Assembly: GCA_049437325.1 (NCBI GenBank)
Contig: JBMTIM010000052.1
Location: 1 to 19,794 of the forward strand
From: UBA11606 sp049437325
Lineage (GTDB): Bacteria; Actinomycetota; Acidimicrobiia; Acidimicrobiales; Aldehydirespiratoraceae
Reading direction: 5' to 3'
DNA: 19,794 nt
Both the position numbers and the translations under genes were made by a program. This document shows positions 7,340 through 14,309 of the stretch, one piece after another. Below the pieces are notes generated by a model that worked only from the letters and a program-made list of their open reading frames with translations, searched no databases and was not told the origin of the DNA. Position 1 is the stretch's first letter; each line of letters opens with the position of its first letter.

Positions 7340-8854
7340 TCACGCAAAGATCATGACCCCGTCGTCGACGGGGACGTCGCCGAGCAGTTCGCGATCGGCC
7401 TTGTAGTCCTGGGTGTTGATCCAGGGAGCACGATCTCCCTGTTTCGGGAGCAGCGGCATCATGCGCGTCATGTACCCAGCACTGAAGTCGTCCACCCATG
7501 GACGTGGGGGCATGTCGGCGTCGCTCGGTCTGAGTGTCGGTGTGGCAGTCGTCGTTCCCGACGCTGCCATGTGGTTGAGGATCCGACACGCATACGCCGA
7601 CACGAGGTCGGCCCGCAGCGTCCACGACGCGTTGATGTATCCGAACGTCGACACGAGGTTGGGCAGGTCGCTGTAACCGAACCCTTTGTACGACCAGCGT
7701 CTCGAGAAGTCGACATGTTCGCCGTCGACGTCGAAGTCCATCTCGCCGATCGTCACCAACTCGAGACCGGTCGCAGTCACGATGATGTCGGCGTCGAGGT
7801 GCTCTCCCGATTCGAGCCGGATCCCGGACGCAGTGAACGAATCGACGATGCCGTTCACGATCTCGGCTCGGCCCTCCTTCATGGCATCGAAGAGATCGGC
7901 ATCGGGTACGAGGCAGAGGCGCTGATCCCATGGGTCGTAGCGAGGCGTGAAGAACTCGTCGATCTGCTCGTCGGTCAGATGTTTCCGCAGTCGTTTGCGC
8001 AGTGCGTTCGCGACCTTGTCGGGATGGGTTCGACTTCGTTTGTAGACCCTGTCGGTCAGGTTGACGTTTTTCGCCCGCGTCAGCCGGTAGGCGAGCTGGG
8101 CAGGAAGGATCTTGCGAAGCAGGTTGGCGAGGGGATCCTTCGCCGGTGCCGCCACCATCCAGGTGGGCGAGCGCTGCAACATCGTGACGTGTGCGGCACC
8201 GGACGCGGCCAGTGCCGGCACCAGTGTCACCGCAGTGGCACCCGACCCGATGACGACGACGCGCTTGTCGACGTAGTCGAGATCGTCGGGCCACTCCTGC
8301 GGATGGACGATCGAACCCCCGAATGCCGCTTCGCCCCGAAAATCAGGCCGGTGTCCACCCCGGTAGCTGTAGTAGCCGGTGCACATGAGCACGAACCCAG
8401 CGGTGATCGTCGTGTCGACGCCGCCGGACGTGACCGACAGTGTCCATCGCTTGGCATCGCTGGACCACTGTGCAGCTCGAACGTGGTGGCCGAACCGGAT
8501 ATGGCGGCGGAGGTCGAACTCGTCGACCGTTTCGTCGAGGTAGGCCATGATCGCCGGGCCGTCGGCGATCGCTTCGTCGGCGACCCAAGGCTTGAACGCG
8601 AAGCCGAGGGTGTGCATGTCGCTGTCGGATCGGACCCCGGGATAGCGAAAGAGATCCCAGGTGCCGCCGAGGTTCGAGCGGCCCTCGAGAATCGTGAACG
8701 TTCGGTCGGGACACATGGTCTGGAGGTGCCATGCCGCGCTGATGCCGCTGATGCCTGCACCGATGACAACCACGTCCCACTGACCACCGTCACCGTCGCG
8801 CACTTCGGTCGTTGCAGCGCGAACACGTTCTGGTCGGTCGGGTAGTGCCGTCAC
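7340..8854 (-). CDS. EthA-like FAD-dependent Baeyer-Villiger monooxygenase
   Basis: The 504-residue flavoprotein has an FAD-binding GAGISG (residues 32-37) and an NADPH-binding GSGATA (203-208). Between them lies the Baeyer-Villiger fingerprint FxGxxxHxxxW as FGGSIVHPQEW (178-188). Long stretches recall mycobacterial EthA, the ethionamide-activating monooxygenase: GGTWDLFRYPG, RSDSDM, VVVIGSGATAVTLVPALA, HVTMLQRSPT and DPWDQRLCLVP. Such enzymes use NADPH and O2 to insert oxygen next to ketones or to oxidise thioamide sulfur. The GTG start overlaps the TGA of the siderophore-interacting protein gene (GTGA), so the two are translated together. Orthology to ethA itself is not proven, and no EthR-type repressor is adjacent. 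Confidence 0.93.
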   Translation of the reverse strand: MTALPDRPERVRAATTEVRDGDGGQWDVVVIGAGISGISAAWHLQTMCPDRTFTILEGRSNLGGTWDLFRYPGVRSDSDMHTLGFAFKPWVADEAIADGPAIMAYLDETVDEFDLRRHIRFGHHVRAAQWSSDAKRWTLSVTSGGVDTTITAGFVLMCTGYYSYRGGHRPDFRGEAAFGGSIVHPQEWPDDLDYVDKRVVVIGSGATAVTLVPALAASGAAHVTMLQRSPTWMVAAPAKDPLANLLRKILPAQLAYRLTRAKNVNLTDRVYKRSRTHPDKVANALRKRLRKHLTDEQIDEFFTPRYDPWDQRLCLVPDADLFDAMKEGRAEIVNGIVDSFTASGIRLESGEHLDADIIVTATGLELVTIGEMDFDVDGEHVDFSRRWSYKGFGYSDLPNLVSTFGYINASWTLRADLVSAYACRILNHMAASGTTTATPTLRPSDADMPPRPWVDDFSAGYMTRMMPLLPKQGDRAPWINTQDYKADRELLGDVPVDDGVMIFA

Positions 8855-9615
8855 CGCTGCACCTTCCAGTACCCACGCACCGTGGTGTGGCCTCGGGGAA
8901 TCTTGCGGTCGTCGAAGAGGTGCTTGCGGATCGCCTGCATTGCAGCCGCTTCGCCGGCAGCCCAGACGCGGGTCATCTCGTCGATGTCGGTCGCTTCGGC
9001 GGCCCGGCGCAGTGTGGCGCCGGGTGCATCGACTGGCGTCTTCACATGCCAGGTCACAGTGGCTCTGGGGTGGCTCGGCAGGTCGAGTCGGGCGCAGTCG
9101 TCGACGAGTTCGATGTGCACATCGACACGAACGCCGTGGGCGATGACCCCGAGGAGTTGCTCGATCGCCGGAATGGCGGTCTCGTCGCCGAGCAGCACGT
9201 AATGCTCGGCACTCGGTTCGATCGCCTCACCTCGCCCTGGACCGGAAATGGCGCATAGTTCACCGGGAGCAACGGTCTCGGCCCAATCCGCAATCGCCCC
9301 GCCGCCATGGCGAACGATGTCGAGCGTCAACCCGTGGTCGTTCAGCGCGACCGGTGTGAAGGTTCGCAGCGCCGGTCGTCGTCCGTCGGCCAGCAGGAAC
9401 TCGTTGCCGTTCCACGTCGGGATCTCGAACGGCTCCTCGGGCCACGGAACAAGCAGACGGACGCTTGCTGCCGGCTCGGAGATCTCGAGTCCGTCGAGCT
9501 GCGTTCCGGCCAGCACGACTCGCATCATGCGTGGCGAACGAGCATGAACATTCGAGACAGCCACTGAACGCAGGGGTGGAGGTTCCCGGCGAAGACGAAC
9601 CGGCGAGTCGGTCAT
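8851..9615 (-). CDS. Siderophore-interacting protein (FAD-dependent ferric-siderophore reductase family)
   Basis: The 254-residue protein matches the ViuB/SIP family: an N-terminal FAD-binding barrel with the RxFT motif RTFTP (84-88) and VRHGGGAIADWA (101-112), then the C-terminal SIP domain with LLGDETAIPAIEQLL (about 141-155) and VWAAGEAAAMQAIRKHL near the end, closing with GYWKVQR. Members reduce ferric siderophores with NAD(P)H and release iron in the cytoplasm. The open frame extends upstream, but that sequence looks random and runs under the heliorhodopsin gene, so I start at the ATG giving MTDSPVRLRREP. There is no siderophore transporter or synthase nearby. Coupling to a monooxygenase is unusual and could mean a role as a general flavin reductase. 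Confidence 0.9.
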   Translation of the reverse strand: MTDSPVRLRREPPPLRSVAVSNVHARSPRMMRVVLAGTQLDGLEISEPAASVRLLVPWPEEPFEIPTWNGNEFLLADGRRPALRTFTPVALNDHGLTLDIVRHGGGAIADWAETVAPGELCAISGPGRGEAIEPSAEHYVLLGDETAIPAIEQLLGVIAHGVRVDVHIELVDDCARLDLPSHPRATVTWHVKTPVDAPGATLRRAAEATDIDEMTRVWAAGEAAAMQAIRKHLFDDRKIPRGHTTVRGYWKVQR

Positions 9616-9670
9616 GCCCGGATCATCGCACGGGCAAGCGGGGGTGACGGCGACCAGCCGTGATCGCCGG

Positions 9671-9676
9671 TACCGT
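9671..9676 (+). promoter_or_regulatory. -10 hexamer TACCGT upstream of heliorhodopsin gene
   Basis: The hexamer is separated by exactly 6 bases from the GTG at 9683, the same geometry as at 6565-6577. This favours a leaderless transcript and supports GTG 9683 over the ATG at 9614 as the true start. The whole divergent gap between the flavoprotein and heliorhodopsin starts is 67 bases. No convincing -35 or operator is visible; TGACGG at 9645-9650 is too far upstream for a normal spacer. Confidence 0.5.
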
Positions 9677-9682
9677 TGCCGT

Positions 9683-10477
9683 GTGACCACCGAGCTCTCT
9701 GTTTCACCGACCATCGATGATGGTGCCCTCGCACGACTGCGGCGATTCAACCTCGTGATGGGTGCGCTGCACCTGGTGTCGGGGTTGTTCATGTGGCTCT
9801 CGAGCAACGACTTCGTGGTCCAGGTCAGCGGGTTCTCACTCAAAGGCCCACCCGGCACGCCACTGGTCGACGGCGAACTGTTCGAGGCGTTCTCGTTGCC
9901 GCTGGGAGCGTGGACGGCGGCGTTCTTGCTGATGTCGGCTGTCGCGCACTTTTACATGGGAACCGTGGGCTTCGAGCGTTACTGCCGCGAGTTGCAGGCC
10001 GGTCGGAACCGGATCCGCTGGGTCGAGTATTCGTTCTCGGCGACGCTGATGATCCTCCTGATCAGCCTGGTCACCGGGATCACCGACGTCGCTGCGCTGA
10101 TTGCCATCACCGGCGCCAACGTAGCCATGATCCTCTTCGGATGGCTGATGGAAGTGGTCAACCCGCCGGGTCGTCCGGTCTATTGGTCGCCGTTCTGGTT
10201 CGGATGCATTGCCGGGGCAGCACCGTGGGTCGCCATCGCCGTCAGCGTCGCCCTCGGTGTGGCCGAAACCGGAGAGGGTCCGCCCGGTTTCGTGTACGGG
10301 ATCTTGGTGACGATTTTTGTGCTCTTCAACTGCTTTGCCGTCAACCAGTGGCTGCAGTACCGCGGCAACGGTCGATGGAGCGACTATCTCCACGGCGAGC
10401 GCGTCTACATATGGCTGAGTCTTGTCGCCAAGAGCCTGTTGGCCTGGCAGATCTGGGGAAACACCCTGATCGGTTGA
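9683..10477 (+). CDS. Heliorhodopsin
   Basis: The 264-residue seven-helix membrane protein is a retinal-binding heliorhodopsin. Lys250 in the helix 7 segment LSLVAKSLLAWQIWGN is the Schiff-base lysine. Glu115 in RWVEYSFSATLMILL is the counterion (Glu107 in the reference protein 48C12, from memory). His30 and His89 match the conserved inner histidines, and Ser246, four residues before the lysine, is also conserved. Other hallmarks are ILFGWLMEVVN, PPGFVYGI and LFNCFAVNQWLQY. A long loop between helices 1 and 2 (about 41-73) fits the family's beta-hairpin loop. Approximate helices: 22-40, 74-94, 113-131, 137-158, 170-192, 201-223, 241-260. Family members have the N terminus inside and show a slow photocycle without ion pumping; function is debated. 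The GTG start is chosen because of the promoter and because the extra 23 residues from ATG 9614 are not family-like. Confidence 0.95.
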   Translation: MTTELSVSPTIDDGALARLRRFNLVMGALHLVSGLFMWLSSNDFVVQVSGFSLKGPPGTPLVDGELFEAFSLPLGAWTAAFLLMSAVAHFYMGTVGFERYCRELQAGRNRIRWVEYSFSATLMILLISLVTGITDVAALIAITGANVAMILFGWLMEVVNPPGRPVYWSPFWFGCIAGAAPWVAIAVSVALGVAETGEGPPGFVYGILVTIFVLFNCFAVNQWLQYRGNGRWSDYLHGERVYIWLSLVAKSLLAWQIWGNTLIG

Positions 10478-10494
10478 TGCGGCGTCGGTCGACG

Positions 10495-11286
10495 TCAGCC
10501 GTAGCTGACCCCGAGCCCGGCCTGGGCGTCGGTCTGGATGCCGTAGGGCGGGATCGGATAGCGAAGCCCGTTGCGGCTCAACGCCTCCATGCCGTCGAGT
10601 GCCCGGACGAGGTCACCGGGGCGAAGGGCCATCAACATCTCGTCGTCAGGGACGCCGCCGTAGCGCCGTTCGGCATAGCACGGGATCGACAGGCTCGGCT
10701 CGCCCGTGGCCAGTGCCCGACCCCAGCTGTCGGCACAGGCGGACTCGCCGACACAGCCCCAGTCGAGTTTCTTGTAACCCGACCACTGCAGCCCGTTGAT
10801 CAAGATGATCATCTGACCGGGGGTTGCGTACACCAGGCAGATGTCGGGAGGATCGAGTCGCCCGGTCGCCAGCGGCGACACCGCCATGGCCTGGTAGGTG
10901 CCGAGCGGGACGACGTCCATCGCCGCCTGATGCTCGGCTGCATCCGACTCGGTCTCGAACCAGACACCGGCCATGTGACGACCCGAGTACCACTCGGCAT
11001 CCTGAGCCCCGAGGCCGAGCACGGCCTGGCACTGGGAGCCCACCAGATCGGAACCGGTGATGCCGACCGTCCAGTTCAGCCGACTTGCCATCGAGACGAT
11101 CTGGTCGGCGGTGTGGATATCCGTCGGTCGACGGATCTTCTCGACGGCTTCCATCTCCTCGACCGTCTCGAACATCTTCATACCGATGGGCGTGGTACGG
11201 ATCCGCAGCAGCCGTTCGAGACGCGCGAGCGTGTTCGGCCAGTCGACGGATCCGTCGGAGGGGCGGATGGAAACGGGTTGACTCAC
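10495..11286 (-). CDS. DUF169 family protein
   Basis: This 263-residue protein matches the DUF169 family as I recall it: an N-terminal RLERLLRIRTTPIGMKMFE segment, a central CQAVLGLG, and a C-terminal half with clustered cysteines, Cys178 (DWGCVGESACADSW), Cys184 and Cys203 (SIPCYAERRYG), ending in the typical DDEMLMALRPGDLVRALDGME block. The cysteines could bind a metal or cluster, but that is a guess. No signal peptide or membrane segment is seen. Biochemical function is unknown. It is the last gene of a three-gene minus-strand unit with a crotonase and a MalY/PatB-type enzyme; its GTG start overlaps the preceding TGA. Its stop lies 17 bases from the convergent heliorhodopsin stop. Confidence 0.82.
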   Translation of the reverse strand: MSQPVSIRPSDGSVDWPNTLARLERLLRIRTTPIGMKMFETVEEMEAVEKIRRPTDIHTADQIVSMASRLNWTVGITGSDLVGSQCQAVLGLGAQDAEWYSGRHMAGVWFETESDAAEHQAAMDVVPLGTYQAMAVSPLATGRLDPPDICLVYATPGQMIILINGLQWSGYKKLDWGCVGESACADSWGRALATGEPSLSIPCYAERRYGGVPDDEMLMALRPGDLVRALDGMEALSRNGLRYPIPPYGIQTDAQAGLGVSYG

Positions 11287-12425
11287 GGGCTACCTGCCTT
11301 GTTGACGGCCACCACCAGGCGGTCGATGACCTGGTCGAGGATGTCGGGATACGTGGCGACGTTGAGGCGCACGAACCCGGCTCCACCAGTTCCGAACTCG
11401 TCGCCCTCGTTGAGGGCCAGCTTGTGGTCCTCGAGGATCCGTTCGGCCGGCATGTCACCGAGCCCGGTCTGTCGCAGGTCGAGCCAGGTCAAATATCCGG
11501 CTTCCGGCGGCCGGTAGCCGACGTGGGGTGCTTCGGCGAGCAAGCGTTGCTCGAGATGGGTTGCATTGGCGGCGATCTGGCGACAGGTCGCCTCGAGCCA
11601 GTCCTCGCACTCGTTCCACGCGGTGAAGACCCCCGCCGCGCTCAGCGAACTTGGCCGTCCGATGAGATGGTCCGGGGCAGCCTCGAACGCGGCCTGGGTC
11701 GGCCCGTGACCGAAGTGTGCCATCGCACAGCTGAGGCCGGCGAGGTTGAATGCCTTCGAGGCGGCGCCGATCGTGATCGTCCGATCGGCGAGTCGGGGCT
11801 CGCGCACCGTTGGCAGGTGTCGGTGAGGGCTGAGCGTGAGATCGGCCCAGACCTCGTCGCTGAACACGATCAGGTCGTGACGCTCGGCAACGTCGGCAAT
11901 CGCCGCCAGTTCGGCCGGCGTTGTCACCCGGCCGGTCGGGTTGTGGGGTTGGGACAGCAGGATCGCTTTGGGGCGCTCGGCATCACATATCCGAGCGAGA
12001 TCCTCTGGGTCGAAGGTGCCGTCGGATGCCAGTGGAACCCCGACAACCACCCGCGAGCCGCCCTCGATGACCTTGTGGAAGACGTGATAGACGGGCGTGA
12101 AGATGACCACCCCGTCACCGGGTTGAGTCATCAGTTGGAGCACGGCCTCGACGGCATGCAGCGCGCCGGTGAAGTTCCACATCCGTTCGACGTCCAGATC
12201 GACGCCGTGCCGACGATGCATCCATCCGTGCCAGACCTCGGGGAGTTGGTCGAGATGGTGGAAGAGATAGCCGAGATCGCCTCGTTCGGCGAGGTCGGAG
12301 ATCGCCGCCCCGATTCGTGGGTCTGGGGCGAAGTCCATATCGGCGACGAACGCAGGAAGGACGTCGGGACCATATTTGGTCCACTTGATCCCCAGCATCG
12401 ATCGGAGGCGTTCGATGTCGCTCAC
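11283..12425 (-). CDS. MalY/PatB family PLP-dependent enzyme (probable cystathionine beta-lyase/aminotransferase)
   Basis: From the GTG at 12425 the protein has 380 residues, the usual size for fold-type I PLP enzymes. The PLP lysine is Lys224 in IGAASKAFNLAGL. Asn162 in QPHNPTGRV and Asp190 in VFSDEVWADL are the phosphate-side and pyridine-nitrogen contacts. The opening KWTKYGPDVLPAFVADMDF is the MalY/PatB hallmark, which separates it from aspartate aminotransferases. Members cleave cystathionine or cysteine C-S bonds, or act as aminotransferases. The GTG overlaps the TGA of the crotonase gene; the open frame continues 54 codons upstream but that part runs antisense-free inside the crotonase gene in another frame and is not homologous-looking. 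The substrate is uncertain; a sulfur amino acid is the default guess. Confidence 0.9.
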   Translation of the reverse strand: MSDIERLRSMLGIKWTKYGPDVLPAFVADMDFAPDPRIGAAISDLAERGDLGYLFHHLDQLPEVWHGWMHRRHGVDLDVERMWNFTGALHAVEAVLQLMTQPGDGVVIFTPVYHVFHKVIEGGSRVVVGVPLASDGTFDPEDLARICDAERPKAILLSQPHNPTGRVTTPAELAAIADVAERHDLIVFSDEVWADLTLSPHRHLPTVREPRLADRTITIGAASKAFNLAGLSCAMAHFGHGPTQAAFEAAPDHLIGRPSSLSAAGVFTAWNECEDWLEATCRQIAANATHLEQRLLAEAPHVGYRPPEAGYLTWLDLRQTGLGDMPAERILEDHKLALNEGDEFGTGGAGFVRLNVATYPDILDQVIDRLVVAVNKAGSP

Positions 12426-13204
12426 GTGAACTCCGGTGCCCGCTTCTCGACGAACGCTGCGATGCCTTCGAGGCCATCGGGTGACGCCATCGCCGTGGTG
12501 ATCATCTCGGCTTCGAACTCTCCGGCGGTCTCGAGGGAGTGATCCATGCCGTTGTAGATCACCCTTTTGGCGTGCCCGAGTGCCCACGTCGCTCCGCTCG
12601 CAAGTTGGGCGGCAAGGTCGATGGCGGTCTGGTCGACATCGTCGTCAGGCACGACGCGGTTGACCAGCCCCCACTGCTCGGCCTCGGTGGCGGACAGGAC
12701 GCGGTTGGTGAGGGTGAGGTCGAGCGTGCGGCGCAGGCCGATGTGACGAGCGACGAAATAGGACGACGTGCCGTCGGGGGTCACACCGGCCTTGGTGTAG
12801 GCCATCGTGTATTTCGCCGACTCGGCCGACACCACGAGGTCGAAGGCGCTCATCAGACTCAGGCCGGCACCGCCGGCAGCACCCCGGACACCGGCCACGA
12901 ACGGTTTCGGTATCCGATTCATGTGATGGATCGCCGCATGGAAGTCCTGCAACATGACGTGCGCGTTGCGGGCCAGGTCGGTTCCCCAGGCAGCAAATTC
13001 CTTGAGGTCTCCACCGCCGCAGAACACCTTGCCTTCGGCGGTCACGGCGACGGCTCTCACGCCGTCGTCGTAGGCGATGTCCATCATCACCGCTTTGAGG
13101 TCGCGGCCGAACGCGGGGTTCACCGCATTCGCGCCCTCCGGACGGTTGAAGTGCAGAAGGCCCACGCGGTCGCGGACCTCATAGGTGATGGTCTCGAAAT
13201 CCAT
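12422..13204 (-). CDS. Enoyl-CoA hydratase/isomerase (crotonase) family protein
   Basis: The 260-residue protein has the crotonase fold. The oxyanion-hole segments are FCGGGDLKEF (61-70) and VRGAAGGAGLSLM (106-118). The two glutamates of classical hydratases appear absent: the GGGCELA position reads GGAGLSL and the QPE position reads AYTKAG. Asp144 in GVTPDGTSSYF instead fits the acidic residue used by PaaG-like and other isomerase-type crotonases. It is therefore more likely an isomerase or a related acyl-CoA enzyme than a hydratase. The start at ATG 13204 gives MDFETITYEVRDRVG, a normal N terminus; a TACGGT promoter hexamer lies just upstream. It is the first gene of a unit with a MalY/PatB enzyme and a DUF169 protein. 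Confidence 0.9.
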   Translation of the reverse strand: MDFETITYEVRDRVGLLHFNRPEGANAVNPAFGRDLKAVMMDIAYDDGVRAVAVTAEGKVFCGGGDLKEFAAWGTDLARNAHVMLQDFHAAIHHMNRIPKPFVAGVRGAAGGAGLSLMSAFDLVVSAESAKYTMAYTKAGVTPDGTSSYFVARHIGLRRTLDLTLTNRVLSATEAEQWGLVNRVVPDDDVDQTAIDLAAQLASGATWALGHAKRVIYNGMDHSLETAGEFEAEMITTAMASPDGLEGIAAFVEKRAPEFT

Positions 13205-13211
13205 GAACGGC

Positions 13212-13217
13212 ACCGTA
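13212..13217 (-). promoter_or_regulatory. -10 hexamer TACGGT upstream of crotonase operon
   Basis: On the minus strand TACGGT is followed by 7 bases and then the ATG at 13204. No Shine-Dalgarno sequence is visible between them, so a leaderless or near-leaderless mRNA is likely. The region lies in the 133-base divergent gap to the dehydrogenase gene. Confidence 0.45.
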
Positions 13218-13323
13218 GTTCGCAGCGGTTCGGCAGGCCCCATGGCAGAGGTGCTCGGTGTCGAATTCCTCTCGTCGCATCGACATCGATGCGTAGGATG
13301 CGCGCCATACGATCACCGAGTTC

Positions 13324-13331
13324 GGGGAGGG
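13324..13331 (+). promoter_or_regulatory. Strong Shine-Dalgarno sequence
   Basis: GGGGAGGG ends 6 bases before the ATG at 13338 and decides that start, because the open frame itself continues far upstream. Candidate -10 boxes TAGGAT (13294-13299) and TACGAT (13308-13313) lie upstream, so this gene, unlike several neighbours, has a leader with a normal ribosome binding site. Confidence 0.6.
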
Positions 13332-13337
13332 CCACGC

Positions 13338-14309
13338 ATGAAGGTCGGTTTCATCGGTTTGGGCAACGTCGGCGGCAAGCTTGCTGGCTCACTGCTGCGC
13401 AACGGGTACGACCTGACGGTCCGAGACCTGGACCGCGACCTCGCACAGTCCTTCGTCGAGCGAGGGGCAGCGTTCGCCGAGTCGCCGAAGCAGATGGCCG
13501 AGGCCTGCGACCTCGTCATCACGTGCCTGCCGTCTCCGGCCGCATCCGCTGCGGTCATGGAGGCTGACGACGGATTGCTCGCAGGACTCGGCCCCGGCAA
13601 GATTTGGGCGGAGATGTCGACCACCGACGAAGCCGAGGTCAAACGGCTCGGCGCGAAGGTCTCCGCCATCGGGGCATCACCGGTCGATTGTCCGGTGTCG
13701 GGTGGCTGTCACCGTGCCGCCACCGGGAACATTGCGATCTTCGCCGGCTGTGACCGTGACGTGTTCGAACGGATGTTGCCGATGCTCACCACCATGGGCC
13801 GTCGCATCCTGCACACCGGTGACCTCGGCTCGGCGTCGGTCCTCAAGGTCCTCACCAATTACCTCGCGACAGCGAACCTGCTCACCTGCGCCGAGGCGCT
13901 GGTCACCGCGAAGGCGGCGGGAATGGATTTGAACACCACGTACGAGGCCATCCGAATCTCGTCGGGCAACTCGTTCGTCCACGAGACCGAAAGTCAGGTC
14001 ATTCTCAACGGCAGCCGAGACATCAACTTCACGATGGACCTCGTGGTCAAGGACATCACCCTCTTCCAGCAGGTCGCCGACCGAGCCGGTGTGCCATTGG
14101 AGATCAACCCCGTGATGATCGACATCTTCACCGATGGCGTGGAGCGGTACGGCGGGCGTGAGTGGTCTCCCAACATCATCAAGCGATTGGAGGAGGCGAC
14201 AGGCCTCGAGATCCGCGCTCCGGGATTTCCGGCGGAGATGGTCGACGACGAACCCGAGGCGGTCGGGTTCGAGGTCGTCCCCACGGGAAGGGGTGAGTCC
14301 AGCGCCTAG
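13338..14309 (+). CDS. NAD(P)-dependent beta-hydroxyacid dehydrogenase (3-hydroxyisobutyrate dehydrogenase family)
   Basis: The 323-residue protein opens with the Rossmann motif MKVGFIGLGNVGGKLA. The substrate-binding motif is PVDCPVSGGCHRAATGN (usually DAPVSGG with a small residue after D; here the first position is preceded by VDC). The catalytic lysine is Lys170 with Asn174 in GSASVLKVLTNYL. Family members oxidise 3-hydroxyisobutyrate, tartronate semialdehyde, 6-phosphogluconate-type or related hydroxyacids with NAD(P). The tail beyond residue 290 carries an acidic, low-conservation extension. The gene is alone on its strand. Its TAG stop is shared as the palindrome CTAG with the convergent hydrolase gene. 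The specific hydroxyacid cannot be assigned. Confidence 0.9.
   Translation: MKVGFIGLGNVGGKLAGSLLRNGYDLTVRDLDRDLAQSFVERGAAFAESPKQMAEACDLVITCLPSPAASAAVMEADDGLLAGLGPGKIWAEMSTTDEAEVKRLGAKVSAIGASPVDCPVSGGCHRAATGNIAIFAGCDRDVFERMLPMLTTMGRRILHTGDLGSASVLKVLTNYLATANLLTCAEALVTAKAAGMDLNTTYEAIRISSGNSFVHETESQVILNGSRDINFTMDLVVKDITLFQQVADRAGVPLEINPVMIDIFTDGVERYGGREWSPNIIKRLEEATGLEIRAPGFPAEMVDDEPEAVGFEVVPTGRGESSA

Noticed and set aside
7325..8845. 506-codon plus-strand open frame opposite the EthA-like gene
   Set aside because: It mirrors the real gene almost end to end and has no domain; the minus strand carries both dinucleotide motifs and the monooxygenase fingerprint.
9614..9682. Longer heliorhodopsin starting at ATG 9614
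   Set aside because: The extra 23 residues are Arg-rich and not family-like, and the TACCGT -10 box would lie inside the coding region.
9683..10477. Type-1 proton-pumping rhodopsin
   Set aside because: It lacks the DTE/DTD-type helix 3 motif and has the RWxEYS, long first loop and helix 7 pattern of heliorhodopsins.
9793..11517. 574-codon plus-strand open frame across heliorhodopsin and the DUF169 gene
   Set aside because: It runs in another frame through one real gene and antisense through two others; the sequence is Arg/His-rich and motif-free.
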